Positions 34,500-46,700 of a DNA stretch of 64,000 bases are shown piece by piece. This DNA is from Acanthochlamys bracteata. Taxonomy: Eukaryota; Streptophyta; Magnoliopsida; Pandanales; Velloziaceae. Below the pieces are notes generated by a model. That model made no database searches. It was not told the DNA's origin and was given only the letters and a program-made list of their open reading frames with translations. Location of the stretch: the NCBI GenBank assembly GCA_019914995.1, contig CM034144.1:2233489-2297488 (forward strand), read 5' to 3'. The first letter of the stretch is position 1. Each line of letters begins with the position of its first letter. The position numbers and the translations under genes were made by a program.

Positions 34500-37400
34500 A
34501 AAGGAGAGAAGCTAACCAGACTGAAATATAGCAAATGGTATTTGGACAGTGGGTGCTCAAGACATATGACAGGAAATGAAAAATGTTTCAGCAGTTTGCA
34601 AAAATAATTCGGGAAATGTAATCCTTGGTGACAACAGTAAGTGCAAAGTAATAGGTGTAGGAAAAATAGGTAATCCCTAATCCCTCTGCATAGAAAATGT
34701 TCTTCATGTTAAAGGATTAAAACATAACCTAATAAGCATAAGTCAACTATGCGATAATGGGTTCAAGGTCAATTTTGATAATCACTGCTGCTCAATCATT
34801 AATCTGTTATCTGGAGAAGAAATATTAAATAGAAAAATGGAAGGTAATATTTATGTGCTCTATATTGATGATCTCCCTAACCACATAATGTGTTTAGTAG
34901 CAAGCCAGCAGGAAAGCAGCTGGTTCTGGCATAGACGATTAGGACACTGCAACATCAAGATACTATCAAAACTGTCTAAGCTAAAATTAGTGAAGGGTCT
35001 GCCTGAAGCAAACTACAGTTTGGATGAACTATGTGATGCCTGCGCTAAAGGGAAACAAGTGAAGTTATCATTCAAACACAAGCAGGTGATAACAACCAGT
35101 CAGCCATTACAATTACTACACATGGATCTGTTTGGACCATCAAGGACAACAAGCTTGGGAGGTAAGTATTACTGCTTAGTAATTGTAGATGATTATTCTC
35201 GTTTCTTTTGGGTCTACTTTCTGGTATATAAAAATGATGCTCTAAAAATATTTATATGCTTCCTTAAAAAGATCCAAAAAGAACTCAATCTCAATATCTG
35301 TGCTATTAGAAATGATCATGGTAAGGAATTTCAAATTTTCTATTTTGATGAATTTTGTGACTCAAATGTCTGATGCACAACTTCTCCGCTCCAAGAATCC
35401 CCCAACAAAATGGTGTAGTGGAAAGGAAAAATAGAGTGTTAGTAGAAATGGCTCGAACTATGTTAACAGAACAAAATCTGCCAAAATATTTTTGGGCTGA
35501 AGCTGTTAACACTGCATGCCATATCATTAATCATGCATTTATTCGCCTTATTCTTAAAAAGACTCCATATGAGCTTATAAAAGGAAGAATTTCAAATATC
35601 GGTTACTTAAGAACCTTTGGATGCAAATGTTTTATACTCAATAACGGAAAAGATAATCTTGGAAAGTTTGATGCGAAAAGTGACGTAGGTATTTTTCTCG
35701 GTTATTCTTCAACATCGAAAGCATATAGAATTTTCAATAAACAAACCATGATTGTTGAAGAATCTATGCATATACTATTTAATGAGTCTAACAATGAGCC
35801 GAGAAGAAATCCAGAACTAGATGCAAGTTCAGAAGAAGAAGAAGAATTATTTACAGAAACACAACAAATTACAGAGACTCAAACAGCTGACGAACAGCCA
35901 GCTGAAATAACAGAGGAAGAACAGACTTCTGGAAATCTACCCGATCAAGTAGGAACTCATGAACAAATTAATAGACCGTTCAAGTACAGATACAGTCATC
36001 CACAAGAAAACATCTTGGGTGAGGTAAATGAAGATATAAGAAGTAGATCTTATTTTAAAAATAACTTCATGGAGCACTCTACATTTGTATCAAATCTAGA
36101 ACCAAAATGCATATATGATGCTCTGACAGACAGCTCATGGATCACTACTATGCAAGAAGAGTTAAATCAGTTTGAAAGAAACAATGGCACCTTGTTAGAA
36201 AACCTCCAAACAAATTCATCATAGGAACTAAATGAGTGGTCAGAAATAAATTAGATGAAAATGGCGACATAATTAGAAACAAAGCTAGACTAGTAGCTAA
36301 ATGATACAATCAAGAAGAAGGTATAGATTTTGATCAAACTTATGCTCCTGTTGCACGTCTTGAGGCAATTAGAATATTACTTGCTTTTGCATGTCACAAA
36401 CACTTTAAACTTTTTCAAATGGATGTTAAAAGTGCCTTTCTGAATGGATTCTTAAAAGAAGAGGTATATGTCGAACAACCGCCTGGTTTTGAAAATACAA
36501 ACTTTCCAGGTCATGTTTACAAACTGAACAAAGCACTCTATGGTCTGAAACAAGCTCCCAGAGCTTGGTATGAGCGGTTAAGCACATTTCTGATTGAAAA
36601 AGGCTTCAGTCGAGGTAAAATTGACTTAACTTTGTTCACATTGCATGAAGATAATGACATGTTAATTGTGCAAATTTATGTAGATGATATAATATTTCAT
36701 GCCACTAACGAAAGCCTGTGCAGAAAATTTTCTGACTTGATGCAAGAAGAGTTTGAAATGAGCCTGATAGGAGAACTCAATTATTTTCTTGGTCTACAAA
36801 TTAAACAACTTGAAAATGGCATCTTCATAAGCCAGAGTAAGTACATCAAAGAATTAATTAAAAAATACAGTATGGAAGGAAGCAAGGAGATTAGCACTCT
36901 AATGTCTACCTCTTGCAAATTAAATCGAGATGGGACAAGTAAAGCAGTTTATCAAAAATTATATAGATATATGATTGGATCACTCTTATATCTCACTGCC
37001 AGTAGACCTGATATTCAATTTAGTGTATGCATATGTGCTAGATTTCAAAGCGATCCAAAAGAGTCACATATGATAGCTGTAAAACAAATTGTTAGATACC
37101 TAGTTGGAACCAAGGAATTAGGATTATTCTACTCCAGAGGATGTGAATTTAATTTATATGATTATGCTGACGTTGATTATGGTGATTGCAAGCTTGATAG
37201 AAAAAGCACAAGTGATTCATGTCAGTTTCTAGGAAGCTGCCTGATTTCATGGTGCTTCAGGAAATAAGCTTGACTAGCAATGTCCACTGCCGAAGCAGAA
37301 TACATAGCTGCTGGAAGTTGCTACTCTCAGGTACTCTGGATAAAACAACAAATTTTTGATTTTGGTTTTGATTTTAAAAATGTGCCTATATTCTGTAATA

Positions 37401-37618
37401 ATACTAGCACCATCAAGTTAACTAAGAATCCTATTCAACACTCACGCACAAAGCACATTGATTTAAGACACCATTTCATTAGAGAACATGTTGAATGCAA
37501 TAATATAGTATTGAATTTTGTTAACTCTGAAAATCAACTGGCTGACATATTTACTAAACCTCTAGAATTTGACTCTTTCTCAAGAATTTGCCATGAGATA
37601 GGCTTATGCATAATATAA
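34500..37618 (+). pseudogene. pol of element B (protease, integrase, RT, RNase H)
   Basis: The protease motif WYLDSGCSRHMTG lies at about 34535-34575. The integrase zinc region (WFWHRRLGHCNIKILSKLSK, CDACAKGKQ) is in 34837-35373. The catalytic core follows (HMDLFGP, VIVDDYSRFFWVYFL, then QQNGVVERKNR at 35400). RT holds [20 protein letters not shown] (36419), [11 protein letters not shown] and [12 protein letters not shown]. RNase H ends with STAEAEYIAAG (37283) and ADIFTKPL. Lesions are a frame change near 35373, stop and frameshift near 36190-36300, and a stop at 37267. Confidence 0.95.
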
Positions 37619-37901
37619 TGATGCTCTACTCTGCTTCTCTGTTATGTACATATATATATATTTCAGCATATAATCAGCCGCACAATAGCTGGCTGTAGTT
37701 ATTGAAACAATAGTAGGCAGCTGACTGGTCACGTACTAAACACATGACACAGCTGACTCATGTTAGGCTGCACACATTATAAGTTAACCCGACTAGGCAG
37801 CTCTTCACAACTCATCGTCATCATTTTGAAATCAAAAGTTCCCTCTCCCTCTCCAAATCCTTAGATCTCAAACACTACTCCAAACTTCCAAATCTCTGCC
37901 A

Positions 37902-39384
37902 TGGCCAAGAAAAATCAAAAAGCTCAACCAAAACTGTCCACGGCAACGACAGTAGATTCACTGGGAAGGAGGAATTTGAAAGATATAGTCGGCAGCTGGC
38001 AATTCCGATCCTGACTCCGGCAAGCATAAACTTTGACGACTTTAATTACTTTGGGCTTGAAGTGAACGAACTCTTTGAGGCACAAGGTTAGCCGGCTTTC
38101 AACGACTGGCCGGGGGAATTGTCAGAGGAACGTGTCAGAATGTTCTATGCCAACCTACATTCCACCAGAAACTCCTCTGTTCAGACAATGGTGAACGGAA
38201 TTGAGATCAATTTAGAAGCACGATCCATATCGCTGATGCTGGATATACCCTACCGGGAAGAGATGCTACCTGCCAGAGACTCCAAATTGAATTATCTGAA
38301 GCAAGCACTGGACACAGACGTGGTGACAAAGCTTCAATACGATTCGACTGCCCACCTGCCTCTGTTACCGAGGGCTCTGTTGCATATCATCTCCAAAATG
38401 ATAGTCCCACGATCAGGGAGCCGCAACATCATCACCAATTATGATGCATTTTTGCTATGGAGGTTAGTAAAGAAATTGCCCATTAATCTCTGTGAAATGA
38501 TGTTGCATCATATGACAAGAGTATCTAAGTCCGGCAGCAAGCACTTCCCATATTCTCATGTTATATGTAGAATATGCCGACTTGAAACTGTACCAATGAG
38601 GACTTTGCAAGTAAAGAAGATGTTCAAAATGGATGCAAAATTTTTAAGAGGGATCATTGAAGCAGAGGAAAAATTAGCATCCAAGTACCCTCCAGCTAAC
38701 ACTGGCTCCACAAATGCTACATTGGCTCCACTGACTGAGTGCCTAACGAACATCTACAATGCCATCTTGGAGCAGATAAAGGAAATCAAGAAGTTGAACA
38801 CCACTTTTGAAGAACTCAAAGAAGCTATCTGCCAACCAGAGCACTCCAAGGCCAAGTCTGCACAAGAAGACTTCAAGTCTGAAAATGCCAAGGCCAAGGA
38901 AGATGCACAGGAGGATGCAGATTACCAAGACATGGATAGGAATGAACATTCTGCAACTCCAGATAATGCAACTGAGCAACTATTGCATATGGAGTCACCT
39001 ACAGAGTGCACAGCTGAAGCAGCCACTGGAGAACCAGACCAAGAAGCTGAGTCACTATCCATTATTATCTATGCAGCCCCTCTGCAGGAGGAACCCCTAT
39101 CCCAAGAACCCCCAACTGAGACTCAATCTGAAGCTCAAATACCTTGTGAACCCCTCACCACTGAACCTCCTATCTCAGACCCTCCATCAGCTCACTCAAA
39201 CGTTCCTAGCCTTCCCCATAAACGCAAGAACCTAAAACGCAAGGCTCACAAATCAGTCTCCAGCTCCCAAGTCTTTGTTAACGAGGATGTAGTAATACTT
39301 CCTCAGTCCTCTGCAGCAAAACCCAAGCATCAACGCTCTCGACCTCCTGGCTGTAGAACATCCTCTAGGTGCAGAAATATTTAG
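37902..39384 (+). CDS. Accessory third ORF of element B (unknown function)
   Basis: Between pol and the 3' LTR. The original start is probably ATG 37902 (MAKKNQ), with a frameshift near 37960 and a Trp-to-stop change at about 38089 (A has TGG). An uninterrupted 421-aa frame remains from 38119. Parts are a helical N-terminal domain (VRMFYANL; INLEARSISLMLDIPY; LPLLPRALLHIISKM; LWRLVKKLPINLCEMMLHHM; HFPYSHVICRICRLE), then VKKMFKMDAKFLRGIIEAEE, a helical linker, an acidic Pro/Thr/Glu tract, and a conserved basic tail (KRKNLKRKAHKSVSSS; VVILPQSSAAKPKHQ; RPPGCRTSSRCRNI) with nuclear-signal-like runs. No membrane segment is evident. The first domain resembles PF20167 (unsearched). Confidence 0.7.
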
Positions 39385-39680
39385 TTAAAAACTTAGCTTA
39401 GGCTTAGTTTGTTTACTCACTACTGCTTTTAGTCTCTTTTGATTTGTTTTCTATGTTTGGTTGTTTGTTCGTTTACTTACTACCTGTCACTTACTGTGCT
39501 GTGCTTGAATGTGATAACTATTTGGTTATCTTTTGCCTAACCTGACAGTGCTATCATGTTAAGTTTTTAGCTATATTACATCTAGTATCAACTTTTTGAG
39601 ATGACAAAAATGGTAGAAAAATGGAAAAAAGAAGAATTATTGCGATTGTATAATAGCATACAAAAATAATGGCTCAAATT

Positions 39681-39839
39681 GAGGGGGAGTCATAACTCAT
39701 GTACAAGTAAATAGAATAGATGTACCAGTTGAGGGGGAGTCATGCACAGGTATGGCAAATTTCCAATTCCAAATGATAGCTTGCAAAAACATAAATCAAT
39801 AATTCTTAATTTATTTGTTATCATCAAAAGGGGAGAGAT
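39681..39839 (+). other. Purine tracts upstream of the 3' LTR of element B
   Basis: TTGAGGGGGAGTCAT occurs twice (39679 and 39729), and the terminal AAAGGGGAGAGAT abuts the LTR. Element A has the same arrangement. Confidence 0.65.
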
Positions 39840-41302
39840 TGTTGGAACTATAAAGACAATTTTGATGATAACAAAGAATTAAGAACTATTATTTATATTA
39901 GACTAATAATCTGAAATCAAGTTCTGCAGGATTAGACAAACAAAGATCATTTTATTTACAGCAGACAAGAACAGCCATCATACAGCCAACTGTCATGCTA
40001 CTACAAATTAAACAGCATACGGAACAGAGGATGCCATAGTCACATTGCAGTCAGCTGCTTAACCACTGAAGCACAAGAAGACTTCTCTGTTTCGAAACAG
40101 AGCTTTGGGTTCAACAGCAACAAAACTTTCCTTGCTTTAAAAATCTTCTGGACTAACAACGCACTGAAGCAATTCAAATAGAAGATCTACAACGAGCAAA
40201 AATCATCTTCAATTTCACAGAAATGGAAAGCTCAATAATCAAGGGAAGAAAGCACATTATACAAGTCAAGATCTTTAATCAAGTCAAGCAGTCAACCAGC
40301 GATGCATTAAATATGGACAAGCCGGCTCAGCTCTCTTATCTCAGACAGCAACTTAGCTAAATTAAGCTTACAAATATTTGCGGCAAATTCAAATCTTTAC
40401 AATGCATTTAATACCATGGAGACATTGCACAAAAACAGCCGAAAGCAAATGAGGAAGCGGTTGATTAACCGCTGGGCAAAACTGCTCTCTCTCTAACGTG
40501 AAGAACCACCCATGAAAAAGAGCGCCAACGGTAAAGTTCTTCAACGATCCCTACACAGAGAAGAAACACTATAAGAAGAGAGTCACAGCAACAAAGAAAC
40601 GGCAGAGAGAGAATACAAAAAAAACAGAGAGAGAGAACATAAGCAAAATAGAGACACACAAGAACTCTACTATTTTGCACAAACAACAAATCTTGCTGCT
40701 GATCACATTGAAGAAATCTCTCTCAACAGCCTCTCTGATCATCTCATTAGAAATACTTCATGAACACATAACCCTCATGAGATAGATTCTGTGCTCAATT
40801 TATGTTTATTTTTCTTATAATCTTTTACTGACATTGTGAAGGTAGTACTGCGGGCAACGGTAAAGGAAGCTCAGGTGGAGCTTGGTGAAAGTTCTTAGAC
40901 CTTGTAATAGAGCTAGCAAATCAGCCAGAGAGACAGGTGTGTCCAGTAGGCTGTTAGGGATTGTCTTGGTGAAGAAACCTAGTAGAGTAAGTGTGCTTGG
41001 TGAAGCACTTTGCTCTTGGTGTATTTGTAGCTTATTAAAGATCTAGTGAAGCTTTGGCTCTGGTGATAGAGCGACCGTGGATATAGGCAAAGGGGTTTTG
41101 CCGAACCACGTTAAATATCTTGAGTACTACCCTTTTTACTTATATTAGTACACACTCTAACTCTCTCTGCCTGCAGGTTACAGAATTGACACAGCCGGCT
41201 GCAAGCTTGCTGCCAGTAGGATAACTAAGCTTGACAAAATTTTTATTGACTAACTCAATTCACCCCTCTCCTCTTGAGTTAATCTTACAGAAAAATCTAA
41301 CA
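39840..41302 (+). repeat. 3' LTR of element B
   Basis: TGTTGGAACTATAAAG to AAATCTAACA, with intact TG/CA ends. Paired with 30935-32417. Confidence 0.95.
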
Positions 41303-41402
41303 TATCATCTCATAACCATTAATAAGCAATGTTGGACTAAACATTTTTATTGACACTTGCCTTCAGTAGAGCGTTCTTTTTTTTTTTTTAATTGAACTAA
41401 TG

Positions 41403-41570
41403 CGGACTACGTACCCTATAATAAATTAGATGAAGCGGACTATCTGTTCTAAAATTAAGTGGACTATTTGTCCTGAAATGTAGCGAACATCTGTTCTTTA
41501 ATCAAACGGACTATCTGTCCTGAAATAAAATAGACTATTTTGCCATAAAATAAAACGGACTATGAAATTA
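41403..41570. repeat. 24-bp-period degenerate array with GGAC/GTCC dyads (left arm)
   Basis: Seven units begin GGAC or a variant at about 41404, 41437, 41461, 41485, 41508, 41533 and 41557. The best units read GGACTATCTGTCC, an imperfect dyad (GGAC N5 GTCC), spaced by TGAAATAAAA-like sequence. The right-arm counterpart is at about 50610-50775 on the other strand. Confidence 0.75.
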
Positions 41571-42123
41571 CTGAATAGATATCGATAATAAAGTTAAATT
41601 TAGCTTACATCCTGTACCGATTCGACTCAACCCGCTCTGATACCATGTGACGAATTTAGAATTCTTCTCTGGTACCAATTAAAGGATCGGATCCCCACAC
41701 TAAAAAGATTGGTCAACTTCTTAAGAGTTAGCATCCTTCATTTATAAGCATATACTTATTTTAGCATCCTTCATTTATGGAACTGTTAAGTGATGTGGGC
41801 TGTTAAGCCTACAAAGTCAGGCTCCACTTAGCCCAATCCAAAGTAAGTTGCTGGCCCATCTCCAAATTAGATAGTCCGTTTTTTACTTGACCACCATTCT
41901 ATGTTCCTACACTACTAACCCGAGCCTAACCTAACTTGGAGGCTTAACAATCTCTCCCAAGCAACACATCGGATGGTTTCATCCAATCGGGCTCTGATAC
42001 TATGTGACGAATTTAAAATTCTTTTCAAAACTAATTGGCGATGAGAAAAGTGAGCACAAATTTTTATAAATATCATCTCAAAACCATTAATAAGTAATGT
42101 GGGACTAAACTTTTTTTTTAACA

Positions 42124-43173
42124 AATTCTACCAAAATAACTATGAGAACAATGAAACCTCTCTAATTCATCATCCAGCACTACAATAACAATCATAAACC
42201 CTAACGTAACTCAAGTTGATACCAAAAAACTCACTGGTGCAATATTAATGAAAAAAAGGGCTAGTAAAGTAATATAGTTTGAAACTTGGCCAACTACTGA
42301 GCTCGTCAACGCCATTAGATATACCCAAGGTCTAAAAAGTGAACCTGCTAAAGATAGAGAATAGAGAGACATTTACCAAATCAAACAACCACAACAACTA
42401 TAACATTGAAACTAATACAACAAAACTAAAAAAAAAAGAAAATAACAAACATCCATTTGATTAAATAGTACGTATCTACTACCTCTCGCAAAGTTGGAGA
42501 CCAACCTGGTAACCAATAGTTTAGGTCCGTCGAGCGGCGAGCTCCAGCTTCGAAGAGTAAATAGCTAGGCGCTGACGAAATCGCGGGCAGGAACGTTGAC
42601 AAATGACTGCCTGCATGCGGTAGGCCAATAGATTTTGCGCGACGGTCAATGAGGAATCTAGGAGGAATCACAGATCGAAAAAGAAGGACAAGGAAAAGAA
42701 AGAAAAAAAGAACGGATCGCAGTGGCGGAGCAGCGGACGCCGCTCATCGAACCTAGCGAAGGATGAGGAGAAGAAGGATGTATATACAGTGGCATTTTCG
42801 TAACTACATCAACTTCAGATAGGTCAAAACTGTCTTTTACTAAGGTGAGGGAACTTTTACAGATTTGAATTCAAACGAAGAAAAAGTAAATCCATGAAAA
42901 TTTTAATCTACTAGCCTTGTTAATTGGTTCGGTTAGTTGCAACCGAATCAATTGACCGACCGAATCAATCTATGCTTGCATTTTTTTTCCTTATATATAT
43001 GTTAGGGGTATTTTGGTTTGATTGATCGAGTGATTATTGAAGGCTTGAACAAAGAAGCACGAGCGATCACCACCAACAGAGAGTAGAAGAAGAAGGAATA
43101 CATCTCACGCGCAGTATCGATCAGTGTCATAGAAACAACTGAGGGGATCTCTTCTCCTTCTTCCAAACTATTA
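42124..43173. other. Left-arm segment between TRIM and UPF0496 pseudogene
   Basis: Reverse complement of about 49040-50053, so both arms share it. It holds an A-rich run (42427-42440), a GC-richer block (42520-42800), and AT-rich sequence after 42800. 43060-43170 corresponds to the 5' leader of the UPF0496 copies (CTTCTTCCAAACTATT is also upstream of the intact gene at 17680). No ORF is supported. Confidence 0.55.
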
Positions 43174-43188
43174 ATGGGTTGTTTCCAC

Positions 43189-43516
43189 TGTTGGTTTTAA
43201 GTTTACGAATTTAGAACTTTTATCACTAGAAAAATTGAGAGCTTTCTTTGGAGGAGAACTTTTGTTTAGAAGACTTCTTTTTTCACTTGATGCAAAACAA
43301 CATGCTACAAGCCTTTTTATATAGTCATTACAACCAAGCATTATATTAACAAAGACATTAAAACAAAATGAAACTTACAATCATTACTAACTTTTAACAC
43401 ACCCACTAATTCTCCTAACTTATATGTTCACTACTAGCATACTTACCCACTTTCTTTTATTAACGTCTTGAGAAACTCTAAAATGAATGCATAAGTTTTG
43501 ATTTGTTATTCCAACA
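43189..43516 (-). repeat. LTR of element D (3' in coding sense)
   Basis: 328 bp, similar to 47599-47931 with scattered changes. Shared words include AGAACTTTTATCACTAGA and GAGCTTTCTTTGGAGGAGAA. Confidence 0.9.
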
Positions 43517-43789
43517 CGTCCCCTCAAATCAAAACGTTTTTCAACAGAGCATTTCTCTTAGCCTTCCAAAATGTTCAATTCGTAACGTCTTGGTAAAAAT
43601 ATCTGCTACTTACTCCATAATATGACAATACTCTAATTGCACAGTATTCTGCTTTATATGGTCTCTGAGAAAGTGGAATCGAGTAACGATGTGTTTGGTC
43701 CTTCCATGATGTAATGGGTTTTTTGCAAGTTATATAACTGATTGATTATCAACCAATATTCTTGTTGGTTTCTTTTGTGGATGATGCAG

Positions 43790-46700
43790 CTATTTTAGCA
43801 TATTCCTTACCCAAATTGCTTCACACACTGTAGATGTAGCTATGACATATTCTGCTTTACATGAAGATAAAGCCACAATGCTTTGCTTTTTTGATGTCCA
43901 TGAAAATACAGTTGACCTAAGGTAAAAGACATAGTTTGTGATGCTTTTTCTTTCATCTTGGTCACCACCCCAATCACTATCTGAATAGCCCACTAGTTCT
44001 GAAGGTTCACCATAAGTATAGAATAGATCAAAATTAAGTGAGCTTTTAATATACCTTAAAATTCTCTTCGCAGCTAGCCAATGAGAGTACTTTGGTGTTT
44101 CCATATAGCGACTCACAAGTCCGAATTCATAAACAATATCTTGTCTTGTGATCGTCAGATACCTCAAACTACTAATAAGACTCTTGAAAAGAGTTGAGTT
44201 GACTAAATCTTCATTCCCTTCTTTTAATAGCTTTGTTCCTGTGGCAATTGGAATGTTCACCAGATTACAATTGCTCATCTTGAACTTCTCCAATATCTCC
44301 TTCGTGTACTTTTTTTAAATATAAATATCCTATCTTATTCTTGCTTCACTTCGATGCCAAGGAAGTAGGACATCAAATCATTATCCGTCATCTCGAATTC
44401 TTTAAACATCATTGCCTTAAATTCTCTAAGCATCTCAAGGCTATTGATTGTGAACAACAAATCATCAACATAAAGATAAATTATTAGAAACTCGCCTTTA
44501 TGATTCCTCTTCGTATAGATGGCATACTCATAAGGACATTTGGTGAAGCCATTTTGTTGAAGATAGCCATCAATTCGAACATTTACGCTCATGGTGCTTG
44601 TTTCAATCCGTACAAAAACTTTCTCTAATCGATATACTTTGTCTTCTTTCCCTTTCACTTGAAAATCTTGTGGTTGCTGTACGTATACCACTTCCACAAG
44701 AATACCATTAAGAAATGCTAATTTGACATCTACATGATATATCTTCTATCTATGATGAGCTGCAAGAGATATTATTAGTTTTACCGTATCAAGTCGAGCA
44801 ACAGGTAGAAAGACTTCTTTATAGTCGATGTCGTATTTTTGTTTGTAACCTTTCGCACAAGTTTAGTCTTGTAACGATCAACATCGCCATTAGCAGTGCG
44901 CTTAATCTTGTATACTCATTTGACACCTATTGTTTTGTGATTTTGTGGAAGTGTTGTTAACTCTCAGGTGTTATTCTTCTCTCTATCTTGGATCTCCTCC
45001 TACGTTGCTAATCGCCAACAGTTCTCTTTTACAGCTTGTTGGAATGTGAGAGATTCATGATCAGCATATAGACAGGAAAGATTAGACTCACCTTTTTCAT
45101 TTGTCTGCTCATAGATCTCCCTAAGACTTCTTATTTTGATAGGATTTCGTTGCGTAGAAAATCCGCTACTACTACTTTCTTCAGAAGATGGAGAATCTCT
45201 AATAGGAGAGAGTTTAGAATGTTGAGCAGATTAGTGGTGTTGACAGTGGTATACCTCATATGGGGCCTCATCAGATTCATCCATAACTAGATGCTTTTTG
45301 GAAGTCTCTTCAATCTAGTTCCATGCATCTTCTTCACCAAACACAACGTCTCTACTAATCACTAATTTCTTGGTTAGTGGATTATAGATTTTATATGCTT
45401 TTGACTCCTCGCTATATCCGATGAAGATGCATTTTTCACCACAATCATTAAGCTTCTTCCTTTTGTCTTTAGGTACTTGGGCATATGCAATGCACCCAAA
45501 AGTTCGTAAGTGTGCGACACTTGGCTTGTATCCGCTCCACGCCTCTTGAGGTGTTTTTTTTTTTCATCTTTGTGCGGCATCGGTTAAGCAAATAAGCTGA
45601 GCACGCCACGGCTTCTGCCGAGAATTGCTTCGGCAATCCCTTTACTTTGAGTATGGTTCTTGTCATGTTGAGGATGGTTCTATTCTTTCGTTCTGCGATG
45701 CCATTTTGCTGTGGTGTGTAGACAGTAGTCAACTGTCTTTTTATACCTTATTTCCTGCAATATTCTTGAAATATATTTGAAGTGTACTCATCACCTCTGT
45801 CAGATCGCAGAATTTTTATCTTGTGGCCACTCGCCGCTTCAACAAGAGCTCTAAACTGCTTGAGAGTAATAAAGGCAGCAGACTTTTTCTTAAGAAAATA
45901 TACCCACAACCTTTTAGTGAAGTCATCAACGAAGATAATAAAATATTTATTACCTTCCAAAGAAACAGGGTCAAATGGCCCACAAATATCGGTATGAACA
46001 AGTTGCAATGGTGCATCTGCTCTCCATGATTTTTCATTAGGAAAAGGAAGTAATTGTTGCTTGCCAATTACACATCCTTCACATATATGATTTTGTTTTA
46101 TAATTGTGGGTAGACCTCGAACTATACCAGTCGTAGATAATAACTTCAAGCCATTAAAGTTCAAATGGCCAAAACGAAGATGACATCTGCATGACTTATT
46201 CAACACGAGTCCTTAAAAATATTTGTCAACTCTCATGTTTAGATGTAAGGGAAACTTACGGTTACTTGTCATCTTAACACAAGCTATAAGGCCTCCATTT
46301 TAATTGTTCAACCAAAGATGGTTGTTTTCCATATGAACTTTGTATCCCTTTATGAGTAATTGGCCAATGTTAAGAATATTATTTTTCATATTAGGACCAT
46401 AATAAACATCGAAAATATATTCGGGTTTACCATTCCTTTGGTAGATTTTGATCTTTCCTTTGCCTTCAATCGGGAGTTTTGAAAAATCTTCCAAGCTCAC
46501 ACTTCCATGAATACCTTCTATGAGTTACATGAAAAAAAATTTCCTTCCACACATGTGGTTACTAGCACCCGAATTTAAGTACCATGAATCATTGTGAACA
46601 CTTGAATCATCATTAGCAAAAAGAAAAGTAGAGGTATTATCCACATCATTTGTTGCTTCGGCAAGAGTAGTAAGATCTTCATTTTTGTACTAACACTCTG

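Larger units (their letters stand above)
30935..41302 (+). mobile_element. SIRE-like Ty1/copia retrotransposon B, 10.4 kb, full structure
   Basis: LTRs at 30935-32417 and 39840-41302 bracket gag, pol and an accessory third ORF, all plus strand. The target duplication is TATTA (30930-30934) against TATCA (41303-41307). The empty paralogous site at 42069-42080 reads AAATATCATCTC, so TATCA is ancestral. The primer site TTGTATCAGAGC is at 32420-32431 and the purine tract AAAGGGGAGAGAT ends at 39839. Gag and pol have a handful of stops and frameshifts, far fewer than in A, so this is the youngest SIRE-like element here but still not intact. Confidence 0.95.
30862..42123 (-). mobile_element. TRIM element, left-arm copy (one LTR split by element B)
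   Basis: Reverse-orientation copy of the TRIM at 50054-50934. One 121-bp-type LTR lies at 42003-42123. The other is cut by element B into 30862-30934 and 41303-41355. The 5-bp target AATTC follows at 42124-42128, while the outer copy has been lost to a small deletion. The primer-site-like GGGCTCTGATACTA (on the other strand TAGTATCAGAGCCC) lies at 41989-42002. It contains the LTR-B-like module (about 41665-41950) and a 24-bp-period array (41403-41570). Confidence 0.75.
30294..43188 (+). repeat. Left arm of a large inverted duplication (interrupted by element B)
   Basis: From about ATTACAATGCTAGGAAGGCC to the start of a UPF0496 pseudogene, this arm is the reverse complement of 49035-51427, apart from element B (30935-41302) and a small AT-rich insertion near 30440-30520. 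Checked matches include 30545-30860 against 50945-51255, the TRIM element, 42130-42480 against 49700-50045, and 43021-43185 against 49035-49200. The arms diverge by point changes and small indels throughout, so the duplication is not recent. Confidence 0.9.
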
